DNA of 64,000 nt, taken from positions 1,922,001 to 1,986,000 of the forward strand of contig NZ_CP053845.1 of the NCBI RefSeq assembly GCF_013201975.1. The letters are read 5' to 3'. The notes under the pieces were generated by a model, which saw nothing but the letters and a program-made list of their open reading frames with translations, had not been told where the DNA came from and made no database searches. A program made the position numbers and the translations under genes. The first letter of the stretch is position 1; each line of letters begins with the position of its first letter. This DNA comes from Campylobacter sp. CCUG 57310 (GTDB lineage: Bacteria > Campylobacterota > Campylobacteria > Campylobacterales > Campylobacteraceae). Shown here in pieces: positions 27,454 to 35,360 of this stretch.

Positions 27454-28377
27454 TTGCCATACGTTAATAGATTTATCGCGCGCGCCAACCGGCAAAAAGC
27501 CTATGAAATTTTGATAAATTCGGGCTTTTCTATGAGAGATGCTCAACGGCTTATCGATAAAGGAAGGTTAATTTGCAATGGAATAGTAGTGAGTGAAAAA
27601 AATGCTATTTTAAGCGGTGAAATTTGCCTTATTGACTACGAAACTAACCCGCGCGGACTAAAGCCGATATTTGAGTGCGATAAATTTGCGGTTTTTGACA
27701 AACCAAGCGGAGTTTTAAGTCACCCAAACGGCAGAAACTGTGAATACTCGCTCAACGATGAAATTTGGTACTTATACGGGCGTGAGGCAAGTGTGGCACA
27801 TCGCTTGGATTTCGAGACAAGCGGGTTAATCGTAGTAGCGCGAGATAAAATTTCGCAAATTCAATTAAAAAAGCTCTTTGAGAATAGAAAAGTTGCAAAA
27901 AGCTATGTAGCGATGGTCTCAGGCAAAATTTCTACAAATTTAACCATAAATGCCAAGATGGATCTAGCAAACGATTACGACGACATAAAGATGAGAATGC
28001 AAATTTGCGAAAACGGTAAAGAGGCGATCACTGAAATTTCACCGCTAGAATACTTTGAAGATATTGACGCGACTTTTGTTAGAGCCATTCCGCTTACGGG
28101 AAGGCAACACCAAATTCGTTTGCATTTGTTTCACGTAGAACGAAAAATTTTAGGTGAGCCGCTTTATGGATTACAAAAAGAGCAGATAATCAAAATTTTA
28201 GATAAAGATATGAGTGAGATCGAGCGCATAAATTTAACAGGGGCTTCGAGGCTCTTACTGCATGCGGATAGAATTTCATTTGAGTTAGAAGATCAAATTT
28301 ATGATATAAAGACAAAATTTGATGCAAAAAGAGAATTTTATAGGCTTGCAAAAGAAAAATTTGCTCACCGAGCTTAG
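27454..28377 (+). CDS. RluA-family 23S/tRNA pseudouridine synthase with S4 domain
   Basis: The 307-residue protein has an N-terminal S4 RNA-binding domain (MRDAQRLIDKGRLICNG). The catalytic motif VAHRLDFETSGLIVVAR (about residues 114-130) contains the essential Asp, and RQHQIRLHLFHV is also present. It modifies structured RNA; the target uridine is not known. No ATG is available at the N terminus, so TTG at 27454 is used. It is divergent from purB, as in related genomes. Confidence 0.88.
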   Translation: MPYVNRFIARANRQKAYEILINSGFSMRDAQRLIDKGRLICNGIVVSEKNAILSGEICLIDYETNPRGLKPIFECDKFAVFDKPSGVLSHPNGRNCEYSLNDEIWYLYGREASVAHRLDFETSGLIVVARDKISQIQLKKLFENRKVAKSYVAMVSGKISTNLTINAKMDLANDYDDIKMRMQICENGKEAITEISPLEYFEDIDATFVRAIPLTGRQHQIRLHLFHVERKILGEPLYGLQKEQIIKILDKDMSEIERINLTGASRLLLHADRISFELEDQIYDIKTKFDAKREFYRLAKEKFAHRA

Positions 28378-28387
28378 TAAAAAGCTA

Positions 28388-28419
28388 AATTTTGTTAGTA
28401 AAATTCAACTAACAAAATT
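28388..28419. terminator. Bidirectional terminator
   Basis: AATTTTGTTAGT and its exact complement form a 12-bp stem with an 8-nt loop between the pseudouridine synthase gene and the convergent rlmN-linked small gene. Confidence 0.8.
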
Positions 28420-28430
28420 AAAAGTTAGTA

Positions 28431-28538
28431 TTATTTCTGATCCCCATCCTCAAAAAACATAACTTTTACCATAAGAGATAGTCCCAAAACAACAACAATA
28501 GATACAAAAACAATCTGAGCGATATCAAGAGCCGTCAT
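28431..28538 (-). CDS. 35-aa single-pass membrane protein coupled to rlmN
   Basis: A 35-codon gene starts at an ATG that overlaps the rlmN stop as ATGA. The product begins [20 protein letters not shown], continues into a hydrophobic stretch ending MVKVMFF, and ends with the acidic tail EDGDQK. This is a convincing one-segment inner-membrane peptide. I recall a small hydrophobic protein next to rlmN in C. jejuni, which would make it conserved. A terminator follows directly. Function unknown. Confidence 0.75.
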   Translation of the reverse strand: MTALDIAQIVFVSIVVVLGLSLMVKVMFFEDGDQK

Positions 28539-29596
28539 ATGCTCTCATTTCTCTCTTTGAGTTGTCCGCAAGCAGCAGAAATATCAAGTCCCTTGCTTTG
28601 GCGAATAGTGCAAGTTACGCCGTGATCTCTAAGGTATTCTTGAAATTTAAGCATATCCTCAAGCTCTGGTCGTTTATACAAACTTCCTTCGTGGGGATTA
28701 AAATATATCAAATTTACCTTTGCTTTGATGCCGTGAAGTAGCTTGACAAGCTTTTTGGCATCCTTAATGCTGTCATTCATATCCTTGATAACAAGATACT
28801 CAAACATAACCCGTTTGCGCATATCGATGGGAAATTCTCTAACAGCCTGCATAACCGATTCGATATTGTAAGCCTTATTTATAGGCATTAGTTTTGTTCT
28901 AAGCTCGTCAGTAACGGCATGCAGAGATATGGCTAACAACACACCTAAATCCATCTCTCCAAGCTTTTTTATCTGTGAGCCAAGCCCGCTGGTTGAAACT
29001 GTCTGACGCCTTGCACCTATCGCAAGTCCGTCATTTTCCATAAGAATTTTTATCGCTTTACTAACGTTAGTAAGATTATCAAGAGGTTCACCCATGCCCA
29101 TATAAACGATATTTATTCGCCTCTCATAAGGTATATTGTTAGCTTTTTTTATCCACAAAATTTGACCTACGATCTCTCCAGGCGTTAGATTGCGCGTTAG
29201 TCCGCCTTTAGCGGTCAGACAAAACGAACATCCCATTCTACAGCCAACCTGCGAACTAACACATATAGTATAGCGAGCATGTCGTGTTGGCCTGCCGTCT
29301 TCATTGCTTTGCTCCTCTTTCATGGGCAAAAGAACACTTTCGATTCGGTATCCGTCTTTTAGTTCAAAAAGATATTTTATAGAACCGTCACTGCTCTGTT
29401 CGGCTTTTACACATTTAAGTGGATCGAAATAAAACTCTCCTCTAAGCTGCTCTCGCATAGCTTTAGGCAAATTTAACATCTCGTCAAACGAATTTGCATT
29501 TTTCTTATAAATCCACTCATAAATTTGTTTGGCACGAAATTTGGGACTAAATTCACTCTCAAGCTCATCAAGTGTATAGTCAAGCAGATTTTTCAT
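28535..29596 (-). CDS. rlmN: 23S rRNA A2503 / tRNA A37 C2-methyltransferase (radical SAM)
   Basis: RlmN methylates A2503 in the peptidyl-transferase centre and A37 in some tRNAs. The 353-residue protein has the radical-SAM Cys cluster GCRMGCSFC (about residues 115-123) and [12 protein letters not shown]. The C-terminal ISAACGQL carries the second catalytic Cys. RQTVSTSGL and [16 protein letters not shown] are also diagnostic. It overlaps the upstream phosphorylase-like gene by 4 bp and the downstream 35-aa gene by 4 bp. Confidence 0.97.
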   Translation of the reverse strand: MKNLLDYTLDELESEFSPKFRAKQIYEWIYKKNANSFDEMLNLPKAMREQLRGEFYFDPLKCVKAEQSSDGSIKYLFELKDGYRIESVLLPMKEEQSNEDGRPTRHARYTICVSSQVGCRMGCSFCLTAKGGLTRNLTPGEIVGQILWIKKANNIPYERRINIVYMGMGEPLDNLTNVSKAIKILMENDGLAIGARRQTVSTSGLGSQIKKLGEMDLGVLLAISLHAVTDELRTKLMPINKAYNIESVMQAVREFPIDMRKRVMFEYLVIKDMNDSIKDAKKLVKLLHGIKAKVNLIYFNPHEGSLYKRPELEDMLKFQEYLRDHGVTCTIRQSKGLDISAACGQLKERNESI

Positions 29597-30159
29597 ATCA
29601 AATTTCTCTCTTTAAGTGAATTTATAAGTATCTCTTTGGCTTTTTGGTGATTTTTTACAAAGTCCTCATGTGCATTTTGGTTGCAAAAATTTGTCGCGAC
29701 AAAGATACCTCTGGCGGAAATTTTAAATTTTGTCGCAACTTTTAAAACTGCAAAAAATTCCATATTTTCCAGAGCATAGCCAAGCTCAGCAAGTCTATAT
29801 GCCAAATTTTCATCAGTCGTGATAAAGTTTGAAGAATTTACTCGGATAGTTTCATGTGAAACTTTGGTGTTTAAATTTTTGTCACAAATTTGTATTAATG
29901 AAATTTCTTTCTTACACGGAGTATAGCTTTTATCTTCCAAGCTTGAAATTTCAATGTTTGCACCAACCGCACTCTCATAAATTCCAAAAATTTTTCCATC
30001 TTTATAAATGCCTGCCGAACCTACAAATAAAATCTCATCAGGCAAATTTTGCTGATTTTCACATAAAAATTTTGTCAAATTTATGCTCATATCGACAAGC
30101 CCTACTCCCATCGGCAAAGCAAAATCAAAAATTTCATTTTGACCGGCAGAAATTATCAT
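29593..30159 (-). CDS. Short phosphorylase-superfamily (PNP/UDP-like) protein
   Basis: The 188-residue protein resembles nucleoside phosphorylases of the PNP/UDP superfamily: [10 protein letters not shown] (phosphate/ribose loop), the [21 protein letters not shown] block and [15 protein letters not shown], matching the E-x-M-E ribose-binding motif (NMEFFAV). It is shorter than the usual ~230-240 residues and lacks the normal N-terminal strand. Nucleoside salvage or futalosine-type cleavage are possible roles; the substrate is not evident. It starts 4 bp inside a 26-aa gene and ends 4 bp inside rlmN. Confidence 0.6.
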   Translation of the reverse strand: MIISAGQNEIFDFALPMGVGLVDMSINLTKFLCENQQNLPDEILFVGSAGIYKDGKIFGIYESAVGANIEISSLEDKSYTPCKKEISLIQICDKNLNTKVSHETIRVNSSNFITTDENLAYRLAELGYALENMEFFAVLKVATKFKISARGIFVATNFCNQNAHEDFVKNHQKAKEILINSLKERNLI

Positions 30160-30236
30160 TTTTTAAGTCCCTCAAGACTAAAGCTTGAAAAATTCAAATT
30201 CATAAAATCAAATCCACAAAAATCAAATTTAGCCAT
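30156..30236 (-). CDS. 26-aa translationally coupled mini-gene between hisF and the phosphorylase-like gene
   Basis: The ATG uses the last base of the hisF TGA (TGATG), and the mini-gene's own TGA overlaps the next ATG (ATGA). The product starts [16 protein letters not shown] and ends SLEGLKK. Such tight overlaps at both ends suggest it is translated, either as a peptide or only to pass ribosomes to the next gene. No homologue is recognised. Confidence 0.5.
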   Translation of the reverse strand: MAKFDFCGFDFMNLNFSSFSLEGLKK

Positions 30237-30991
30237 CACAGCCTAACTTCAATCCCGTTTTCACGCAGATACTCTTTAAGTTTTTTTATTTCAACTTCCC
30301 TAAAGTGAAAAATCGAAGCGGCTAAGCAAGCATCGGCGCCTGCCAAAAACGCCTCTTTAAAATGCTGCATATTGCCCGCTCCGCCACTTGCTATTACAGG
30401 TATGCCAAGCTCGCTAAAAAGCTTAGTAATACGCAAATCATAACCGCTTTTAGTGCCGTCTTTATCCATCGTGGTTAGTAAAATTTCACCTGCGCCACGA
30501 TCTTTAGCCTCTTTCGCCCAAGCAAGAGCGTGCTTGTCCGTATCTATCCTGCCGCCGTTTATAAAGACGTGATAATCTTCATCAAAACTCTTCGCGTCAA
30601 TGGCTACTACGACGCACTGAGAGCCGAATTTCTTCGCGGCTTCGTCTATCAAATTCGGATTATGGATGGCTGCCGAGTTTAGACTTATCTTATCGCACCC
30701 CACGTTTAAAAGCCGTGAAATATCATCAAGAGTCTTGATACCTCCGCCAACCGTTAGCGGGATAAAAAGCTCGCGAGCCACTTTTTCTACCACATCCACG
30801 ATAGTATCTCGCCCCAAGTGAGTCGCCGTGATGTCAAGAAACGTTAGCTCATCGGCACCCTCTTCGTTGTATCTTTTGGCTATCTCCACAGGATCTCCGG
30901 CATCTACAAGACCTACGAAATTTACACCCTTTACAACACGACCGTCTTTAACGTCAAGGCATGGGATTATGCGTTTGGCAAATTTATTCAC
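30236..30991 (-). CDS. hisF: Imidazole glycerol phosphate synthase, cyclase subunit
   Basis: HisF uses ammonia from HisH to make IGP in histidine synthesis. The 251-residue TIM barrel has [19 protein letters not shown] (catalytic first Asp), [40 protein letters not shown] (second Asp region), [13 protein letters not shown] and VIASGGAG. HisH is not in this window. It ends in a TGATG overlap with a 26-aa gene. Confidence 0.97.
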   Translation of the reverse strand: MNKFAKRIIPCLDVKDGRVVKGVNFVGLVDAGDPVEIAKRYNEEGADELTFLDITATHLGRDTIVDVVEKVARELFIPLTVGGGIKTLDDISRLLNVGCDKISLNSAAIHNPNLIDEAAKKFGSQCVVVAIDAKSFDEDYHVFINGGRIDTDKHALAWAKEAKDRGAGEILLTTMDKDGTKSGYDLRITKLFSELGIPVIASGGAGNMQHFKEAFLAGADACLAASIFHFREVEIKKLKEYLRENGIEVRL

Positions 30992-31057
30992 GGCTTATCC
31001 TTTAAGTGATTTTTGCCGATTTTATCAAAAATTTACTTAGTTTTTTATGTCAAAATA

Positions 31058-31180
31058 TCAAGAAAAAAGCATTAAAATGACAATTATCACAACAAAAACA
31101 GATAAAAGTATCCAAAATACTTTTGAGCTAATCAAAGCATAAGATACTTCACTTATTATAGTCCATAAAATTTCAGACAC
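31058..31180 (-). CDS. Predicted 40-aa membrane protein
   Basis: In the 333-bp gap between the cupin gene and hisF there is a 40-codon reading frame with a GTG start and AAGGA eight bases upstream. The product starts SEILWTIISEVSYALISS after the initiator. One strong hydrophobic segment (VFWILLSVFVVIIVILMLF) runs to the C terminus, typical of small bacterial membrane peptides. No homologue is recognised. The rest of the gap shows nothing I can name. Confidence 0.5.
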   Translation of the reverse strand: MSEILWTIISEVSYALISSKVFWILLSVFVVIIVILMLFS

Positions 31181-31295
31181 CAAATTATTCCTTAATTAGA
31201 CTTGCTTTAAATTTTGATTAATAGTTCTGTATCTATATACACTAATGCTGAATGATTACACATAACTTCAATGTTTTAATTCGTGCAAAACTACT

Positions 31296-31331
31296 AAAAT
31301 AAATTGGTAGAATATTCTACTAATTTATTTT
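31296..31331 (-). terminator. Long palindrome at the cupin gene end
   Basis: Eighteen-base arms (one G-T pair) with no loop, centred on GAATATTC, overlap the cupin stop codon. Either a terminator for the cupin gene or a protein-binding palindrome. Confidence 0.5.
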
Positions 31332-31792
31332 TTAACTGCACTATCTGTTTTCGCGACCACATTTATAAACACAAGCGGTTCTTCGCCCGTATTTGCTAAA
31401 GCATGGCTTTGTCCGGGACGAGCGATAGTTACGTCACCTGCACTCACTTCGGTCTGCTTGCCGTGAGAGTCCGTAAACACCCCTTTACCCGAAATGATGA
31501 TATAGACATCTTCGTTATCGATATGCTTATGAAGCCCTATGGAAGCGCCCTTTGGCAAAGTTAGCCATCCTATCTCTCTAAAAGCGTCTTGATCGCCTGT
31601 CTGATGGCGGTTATACGCAAAATCCCCAAGCAAAGGTCCTATGCCTCCGCCTGCATTTTCACGGTTCCAAGGAACTAGCGCGTCTCTTTTATAGACCTGC
31701 ACGCTCCTATCGGTCTCAGGTATGAGCGGGTGAGCGTTTAAAGCGCCAAAAGATAGCGCGACAAAGCAAACTGCAAGACTAAATTTCTTCAT
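31325..31792 (-). CDS. Exported cupin-domain protein
   Basis: The 155-residue protein has a signal peptide (MKKFSLAVCFVALSFGALNA) and a single cupin fold. GASIGLHKHIDNEDVYIIISGKGVF (about residues 81-105, in adjoining motifs) gives the GxHxHxxxE metal-binding motif 1, and PGQSHALANTGEEP gives motif 2. A periplasmic metal-dependent enzyme or small-ligand binder is likely; the substrate is unknown. It is a single gene. Confidence 0.8.
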   Translation of the reverse strand: MKKFSLAVCFVALSFGALNAHPLIPETDRSVQVYKRDALVPWNRENAGGGIGPLLGDFAYNRHQTGDQDAFREIGWLTLPKGASIGLHKHIDNEDVYIIISGKGVFTDSHGKQTEVSAGDVTIARPGQSHALANTGEEPLVFINVVAKTDSAVKK

Positions 31793-31874
31793 AACTCTCT
31801 CCTTGGATAAAAGTTTCGTGGCTTTATTTTAGCCAAATTTTACAATTACTAAGCATTTTTAAAACGGCTCAAAT

Positions 31875-33470
31875 TTAAGGCGCTTTAAGATGAATTTCAT
31901 CAATTTTCTTAAAGTTATCCTTATCAAAAGCAAACGCACGGTAGTCCTTGCCGTCATCAAATCTCACTTGCAAAAATTTCGGATCAAAGCTTAATCTAAG
32001 ACGCATTGTGGCAGGGTCAAATTTGGTCGTTTTAAGCTCTTTTAGCTCATACTCTTTGCTAAACAGATAAATTTTGCCTTCATTAAAAGCAAGCCCCATA
32101 AATTCGCTATTTTTACTCTCATTTATATGTAGATACTCAAAATTTTTAAGGCTCTTAACCGCTTCAAAACTTACATTGTTATCATAAATTTTGATATTAA
32201 AAAACTCGCCCAAATTATCCTTAAAAAACACTCCCGCATCAAAAGGCTTTAGGTTAGTAAATCTTCCAAAAACAGCCTGAATCGGAAATTTCACGCCCAA
32301 ATTTTTAGCCTCTTTATTTAAAATTTGGCTAAATTCCCTCTCCTCGTCACCGTCATGATGAAAAACGCGAAATTTATCCTTATCAAAATAAATCATGTCA
32401 TCGCTAAAAGGTATGGCTGAAATTTTAGGATCGGGGTTAAAGAGCGGATAGAGCGGAATTTCAATCGGCACACCGTCTTTTGGCGCGTAAGTCATCGACA
32501 TCCTAGCCTGCCTTATATCAGCCTCGCTAAATACCTCATCGCCGATTTTAACGGGCATTTTGCCTTGCTGTTTTAAGTCCATATAGTAGTTAAAGGCAAG
32601 CTCGTTTTTATACTCCGTTTCGTTTTTAAAAACCTTTCCGCTAGCGCTTCTGTAGGCGAAATAATGCCCGCCCAAATTCTCTTGAAATACAAATTCTTTA
32701 AGGCTCGGCGAGTAAAATATATAATACCTTTCGGATTTGTTTGCGAATTTCTGCTCGTAAAATTTATATCCGCCAAATCCCGCTATGGCTAAAATTCCTG
32801 CGTAAATCAACGACAAAAAGGCTAAATTTATCGAAGTTTCTTTGTGCGAGATGAGTGCATTAAATCCAAGCAAGATAGAGACCAAAAGCAAAACAAGAAG
32901 CAAGACAAAGCTCTTAACGTAAAACACAACCGCAAAGCAAACTACTACAAAAATCACGCTTGAGATAGCCGCTCTAAGGCTTTTTTTATCAATTAACGCC
33001 GAACTTGTAAATATATAAAAAACTGCCGAACTTAAGCAAAAATAACACCAATTTATAAAAATCTCTTTTGTGATAACGATAGGATAAAATTTGCTTGCCA
33101 AAAACACAAGCCAAGCGCCAAAAACAGCCCAAATAACTACAAAAAACAAGGCGGCAAAAATATAGTGCCAAATCAAAATTTGAAAGCTTGACACAGGTAG
33201 ATGAAGCAGGCACTTTATACGATTTCGTTGCGGTAAAAACTGCGCCAAAGCCACACAGATAAAGCTTGCCGAAATAGCCGCAAAAGTTACAAATTCGGGC
33301 TCGTTATCAAAAAACACATAGCCGTACCAGATGACTGATTCTGGATGAATGGCTCCGAATTTGTAGCTAAGATCAAAGCTAAACCAGGCAAAAAACAGAG
33401 CTAAAACCAAAATCAAAAATCCAAAAAACAGCCCTAGTCTTGTAATCTCTTTTAAAAATATCGACTTCAC
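31875..33470 (-). CDS. ABC transporter membrane subunit with large soluble C-terminal part
   Basis: The 531-residue protein has about six membrane segments in its first ~245 residues (e.g. LGLFFGFLILVLALFFAWF and SFVLLLVLLLVSILLGF). About 285 mostly hydrophilic residues follow, with short repeated strand patterns (F.KDKFRVFHHDGDE, IYLFSKEYELK) suggesting a beta-rich extracytoplasmic domain. It starts 10 bp after the stop of an ABC ATPase gene, so the two form one exporter. The cargo is unknown; a sensing or assembly role for the soluble domain is inferred. Confidence 0.7.
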   Translation of the reverse strand: MKSIFLKEITRLGLFFGFLILVLALFFAWFSFDLSYKFGAIHPESVIWYGYVFFDNEPEFVTFAAISASFICVALAQFLPQRNRIKCLLHLPVSSFQILIWHYIFAALFFVVIWAVFGAWLVFLASKFYPIVITKEIFINWCYFCLSSAVFYIFTSSALIDKKSLRAAISSVIFVVVCFAVVFYVKSFVLLLVLLLVSILLGFNALISHKETSINLAFLSLIYAGILAIAGFGGYKFYEQKFANKSERYYIFYSPSLKEFVFQENLGGHYFAYRSASGKVFKNETEYKNELAFNYYMDLKQQGKMPVKIGDEVFSEADIRQARMSMTYAPKDGVPIEIPLYPLFNPDPKISAIPFSDDMIYFDKDKFRVFHHDGDEEREFSQILNKEAKNLGVKFPIQAVFGRFTNLKPFDAGVFFKDNLGEFFNIKIYDNNVSFEAVKSLKNFEYLHINESKNSEFMGLAFNEGKIYLFSKEYELKELKTTKFDPATMRLRLSFDPKFLQVRFDDGKDYRAFAFDKDNFKKIDEIHLKAP

Positions 33471-33480
33471 TTCATCCTCC

Positions 33481-34314
33481 CTACTCGTATCTGCCTACAA
33501 AGCCTAAAAATTTATCCTCAAAATTTGCATTTTGCGCCTTAAAACCGTCGATATCTACAAATCCATAAGCCATTTTGTGATGTTTAAATTCATCTATGTT
33601 TTTGAAGTTTTTTCCACTTGTATCAAATTCTTTCGGTAGTTTATAAACCTTAAAATCCTGCATAAATTCACTCATCTTGCTTTGAAAAATTCGCCCTCCT
33701 CGCTCGACAATCAAAAACTCATCGATCAAATTTTCAAGATCGCTCATTACGTGACTTGTGACGATCACTGTCTTATCCTTGCCGTCAAGATAGTCCTTGA
33801 GATAATCGCCAAAAAGCCGCCTATATCCAGCATCAAGACCCATGGAATAATCATCAAATATAAGCACTTTGGCATCTTGTGCAAACAGCGAAGCAAGGAT
33901 AACTTGGGACTTTTGCCCAAAGGACATGGAGTTTAGCTTTTGATCCTTGCTAAGTTTTAAAAGCTTTGCCAAATCGTTATAAATTTTGCTGTCCCAGCGC
34001 GGATAAAAAGCGGATAAAAACTCCTCATACTGCGCGATACTTAGATGTTCAAAGCTTGTAAATCCCTCAAACAGCAAGGCGATATCGCGCTTGGCTTCGC
34101 TGTCAAGGCTGAAGCTATTTTTGCCAAGCACCCTGCACTCGCCGCTTTTTGGACGGATATAGCCCATTAGGATATTTATAAGCGTGCTCTTACCCACGCC
34201 GTTTCTGCCCAAAATCCCAAACACGCTGCCCTGCTTTACGTTAAAACTCAAATTTTCGTAAATCAGCTTTTTGCCGTAAAAATGCGTGATGTTCTTTACT
34301 TCGATAGCGTTCAT
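33481..34314 (-). CDS. ABC transporter ATP-binding subunit
   Basis: The ~277-residue ATPase starts MNAIEVKNITHFYGKK. It has Walker A GILGRNGVGKSTLINIL (about residues 32-48), Walker B VLIFDDYSMGLD and the H-switch VTSHVMSDL. The signature is LNSMSFGQKSQVILASL, a degenerate LSGGQ (MSFGQ) as in bcrA/YtrB-like systems. ATG at 34314 has AAGG upstream; longer starts have no support. It is translated just ahead of its membrane partner. Confidence 0.88.
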   Translation of the reverse strand: MNAIEVKNITHFYGKKLIYENLSFNVKQGSVFGILGRNGVGKSTLINILMGYIRPKSGECRVLGKNSFSLDSEAKRDIALLFEGFTSFEHLSIAQYEEFLSAFYPRWDSKIYNDLAKLLKLSKDQKLNSMSFGQKSQVILASLFAQDAKVLIFDDYSMGLDAGYRRLFGDYLKDYLDGKDKTVIVTSHVMSDLENLIDEFLIVERGGRIFQSKMSEFMQDFKVYKLPKEFDTSGKNFKNIDEFKHHKMAYGFVDIDGFKAQNANFEDKFLGFVGRYE

Positions 34315-34508
34315 AAAAAGCCTTATATAAAATATTACTGAAAATTCTATTACATTATTTATAAGGAGAATCTTAAGAGTTATTATCATAAATATGCTAA
34401 AAATTCAGGGCTAAAATTTCGTCCAAATTTCAATGAAAAACATAGCCATAATGATATTTATTTTTCAAAATAAACTTTTTATAAGCAAAGTTTGGATAAA
34501 TTTGCCAA

Positions 34509-35360
34509 ATGATCAAGGCAAAGAAACATTTTGGACAAAATTTTTTACACGATCAAAATGTGCTGAACAAAATCATCCAATCGATTCCCAAAGATATGCA
34601 AAACATAGTAGAAATTGGGCCTGGCTTAGGTGATTTGACGTCAAAAATTTTGCAAATTTCAGATTCGGTTACGAGCTACGAGATAGATAGCGAGCTTTAC
34701 GAACTGCTTGAAAAAAAGTTTGCAAAAGAGATCAAAGACGGACGATTAAGACTTTTTTGCGCAGATGCGTTAAGTCGGTGGGACGAAAGTGGTTTGAGTG
34801 AGACAGACTACTTTTTAACGGCAAATTTGCCCTACTACGTCGCCACCAAGATGATTTTAAACGCTATCGAAGATGAGAGATGTCGCGGACTTGTTGTAAT
34901 GATACAAAAAGAGGTCGCGGTCAAATTTAGCGCCAAAGGCGGCGAGAGCGAATTTAGCGCGCTGGCGATTTTAGCATCGCTTCAAGGTGGCTGTGAGCTG
35001 CTTTTTGACGTGCCAAGCGAGTGTTTTAACCCGCCTCCAAAAGTAACCTCATCTGTTATAAAGATCCAAAAAAGCAAAAATTTGATAGGCAAAAATGCTG
35101 TTTTTAATACCGAATTCGAGTATGAAAAATTTAAAAAATTTTTAAAAACCGCTTTTAGCGCACCAAGAAAGACGCTTAGTAAAAATTTATCGGCAAATTT
35201 CGATAAATGCTTGCTGGCTGAAATTTACGGCGAGCTAAATTTGAGCCAAAATTTACGTCCTCACGAGATCGATGTCAATCTTTATCTAAAAATATTTGAA
35301 AAATTAAAGGTAAAAGATGAACGAAGACAAAGTTGTAGTCTCCAAAGGAAAGAGCAATAA
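34509..35360 (+). CDS. ksgA: 16S rRNA A1518/A1519 N6-dimethyltransferase
   Basis: KsgA dimethylates two adjacent adenosines near the 3' end of 16S rRNA during 30S maturation. The 283-residue protein has KKHFGQNFLHDQNVLNKI, the SAM-binding VEIGPGLGDLTSKIL (about residues 36-50), ADALSRW, the catalytic motif TANLPYYVATKMI and VPSECFNPPPKVTSSVI. Its last 44 bp overlap the start of rnj. This order is conserved in Campylobacter. Confidence 0.97.
   Translation: MIKAKKHFGQNFLHDQNVLNKIIQSIPKDMQNIVEIGPGLGDLTSKILQISDSVTSYEIDSELYELLEKKFAKEIKDGRLRLFCADALSRWDESGLSETDYFLTANLPYYVATKMILNAIEDERCRGLVVMIQKEVAVKFSAKGGESEFSALAILASLQGGCELLFDVPSECFNPPPKVTSSVIKIQKSKNLIGKNAVFNTEFEYEKFKKFLKTAFSAPRKTLSKNLSANFDKCLLAEIYGELNLSQNLRPHEIDVNLYLKIFEKLKVKDERRQSCSLQRKEQ

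Noticed and set aside
34390-34508. Earlier in-frame start and separate small gene before ksgA
   Set aside because: ATG 34509 matches the KsgA family N terminus; the upstream open frame is in another phase and shows no protein-like pattern.
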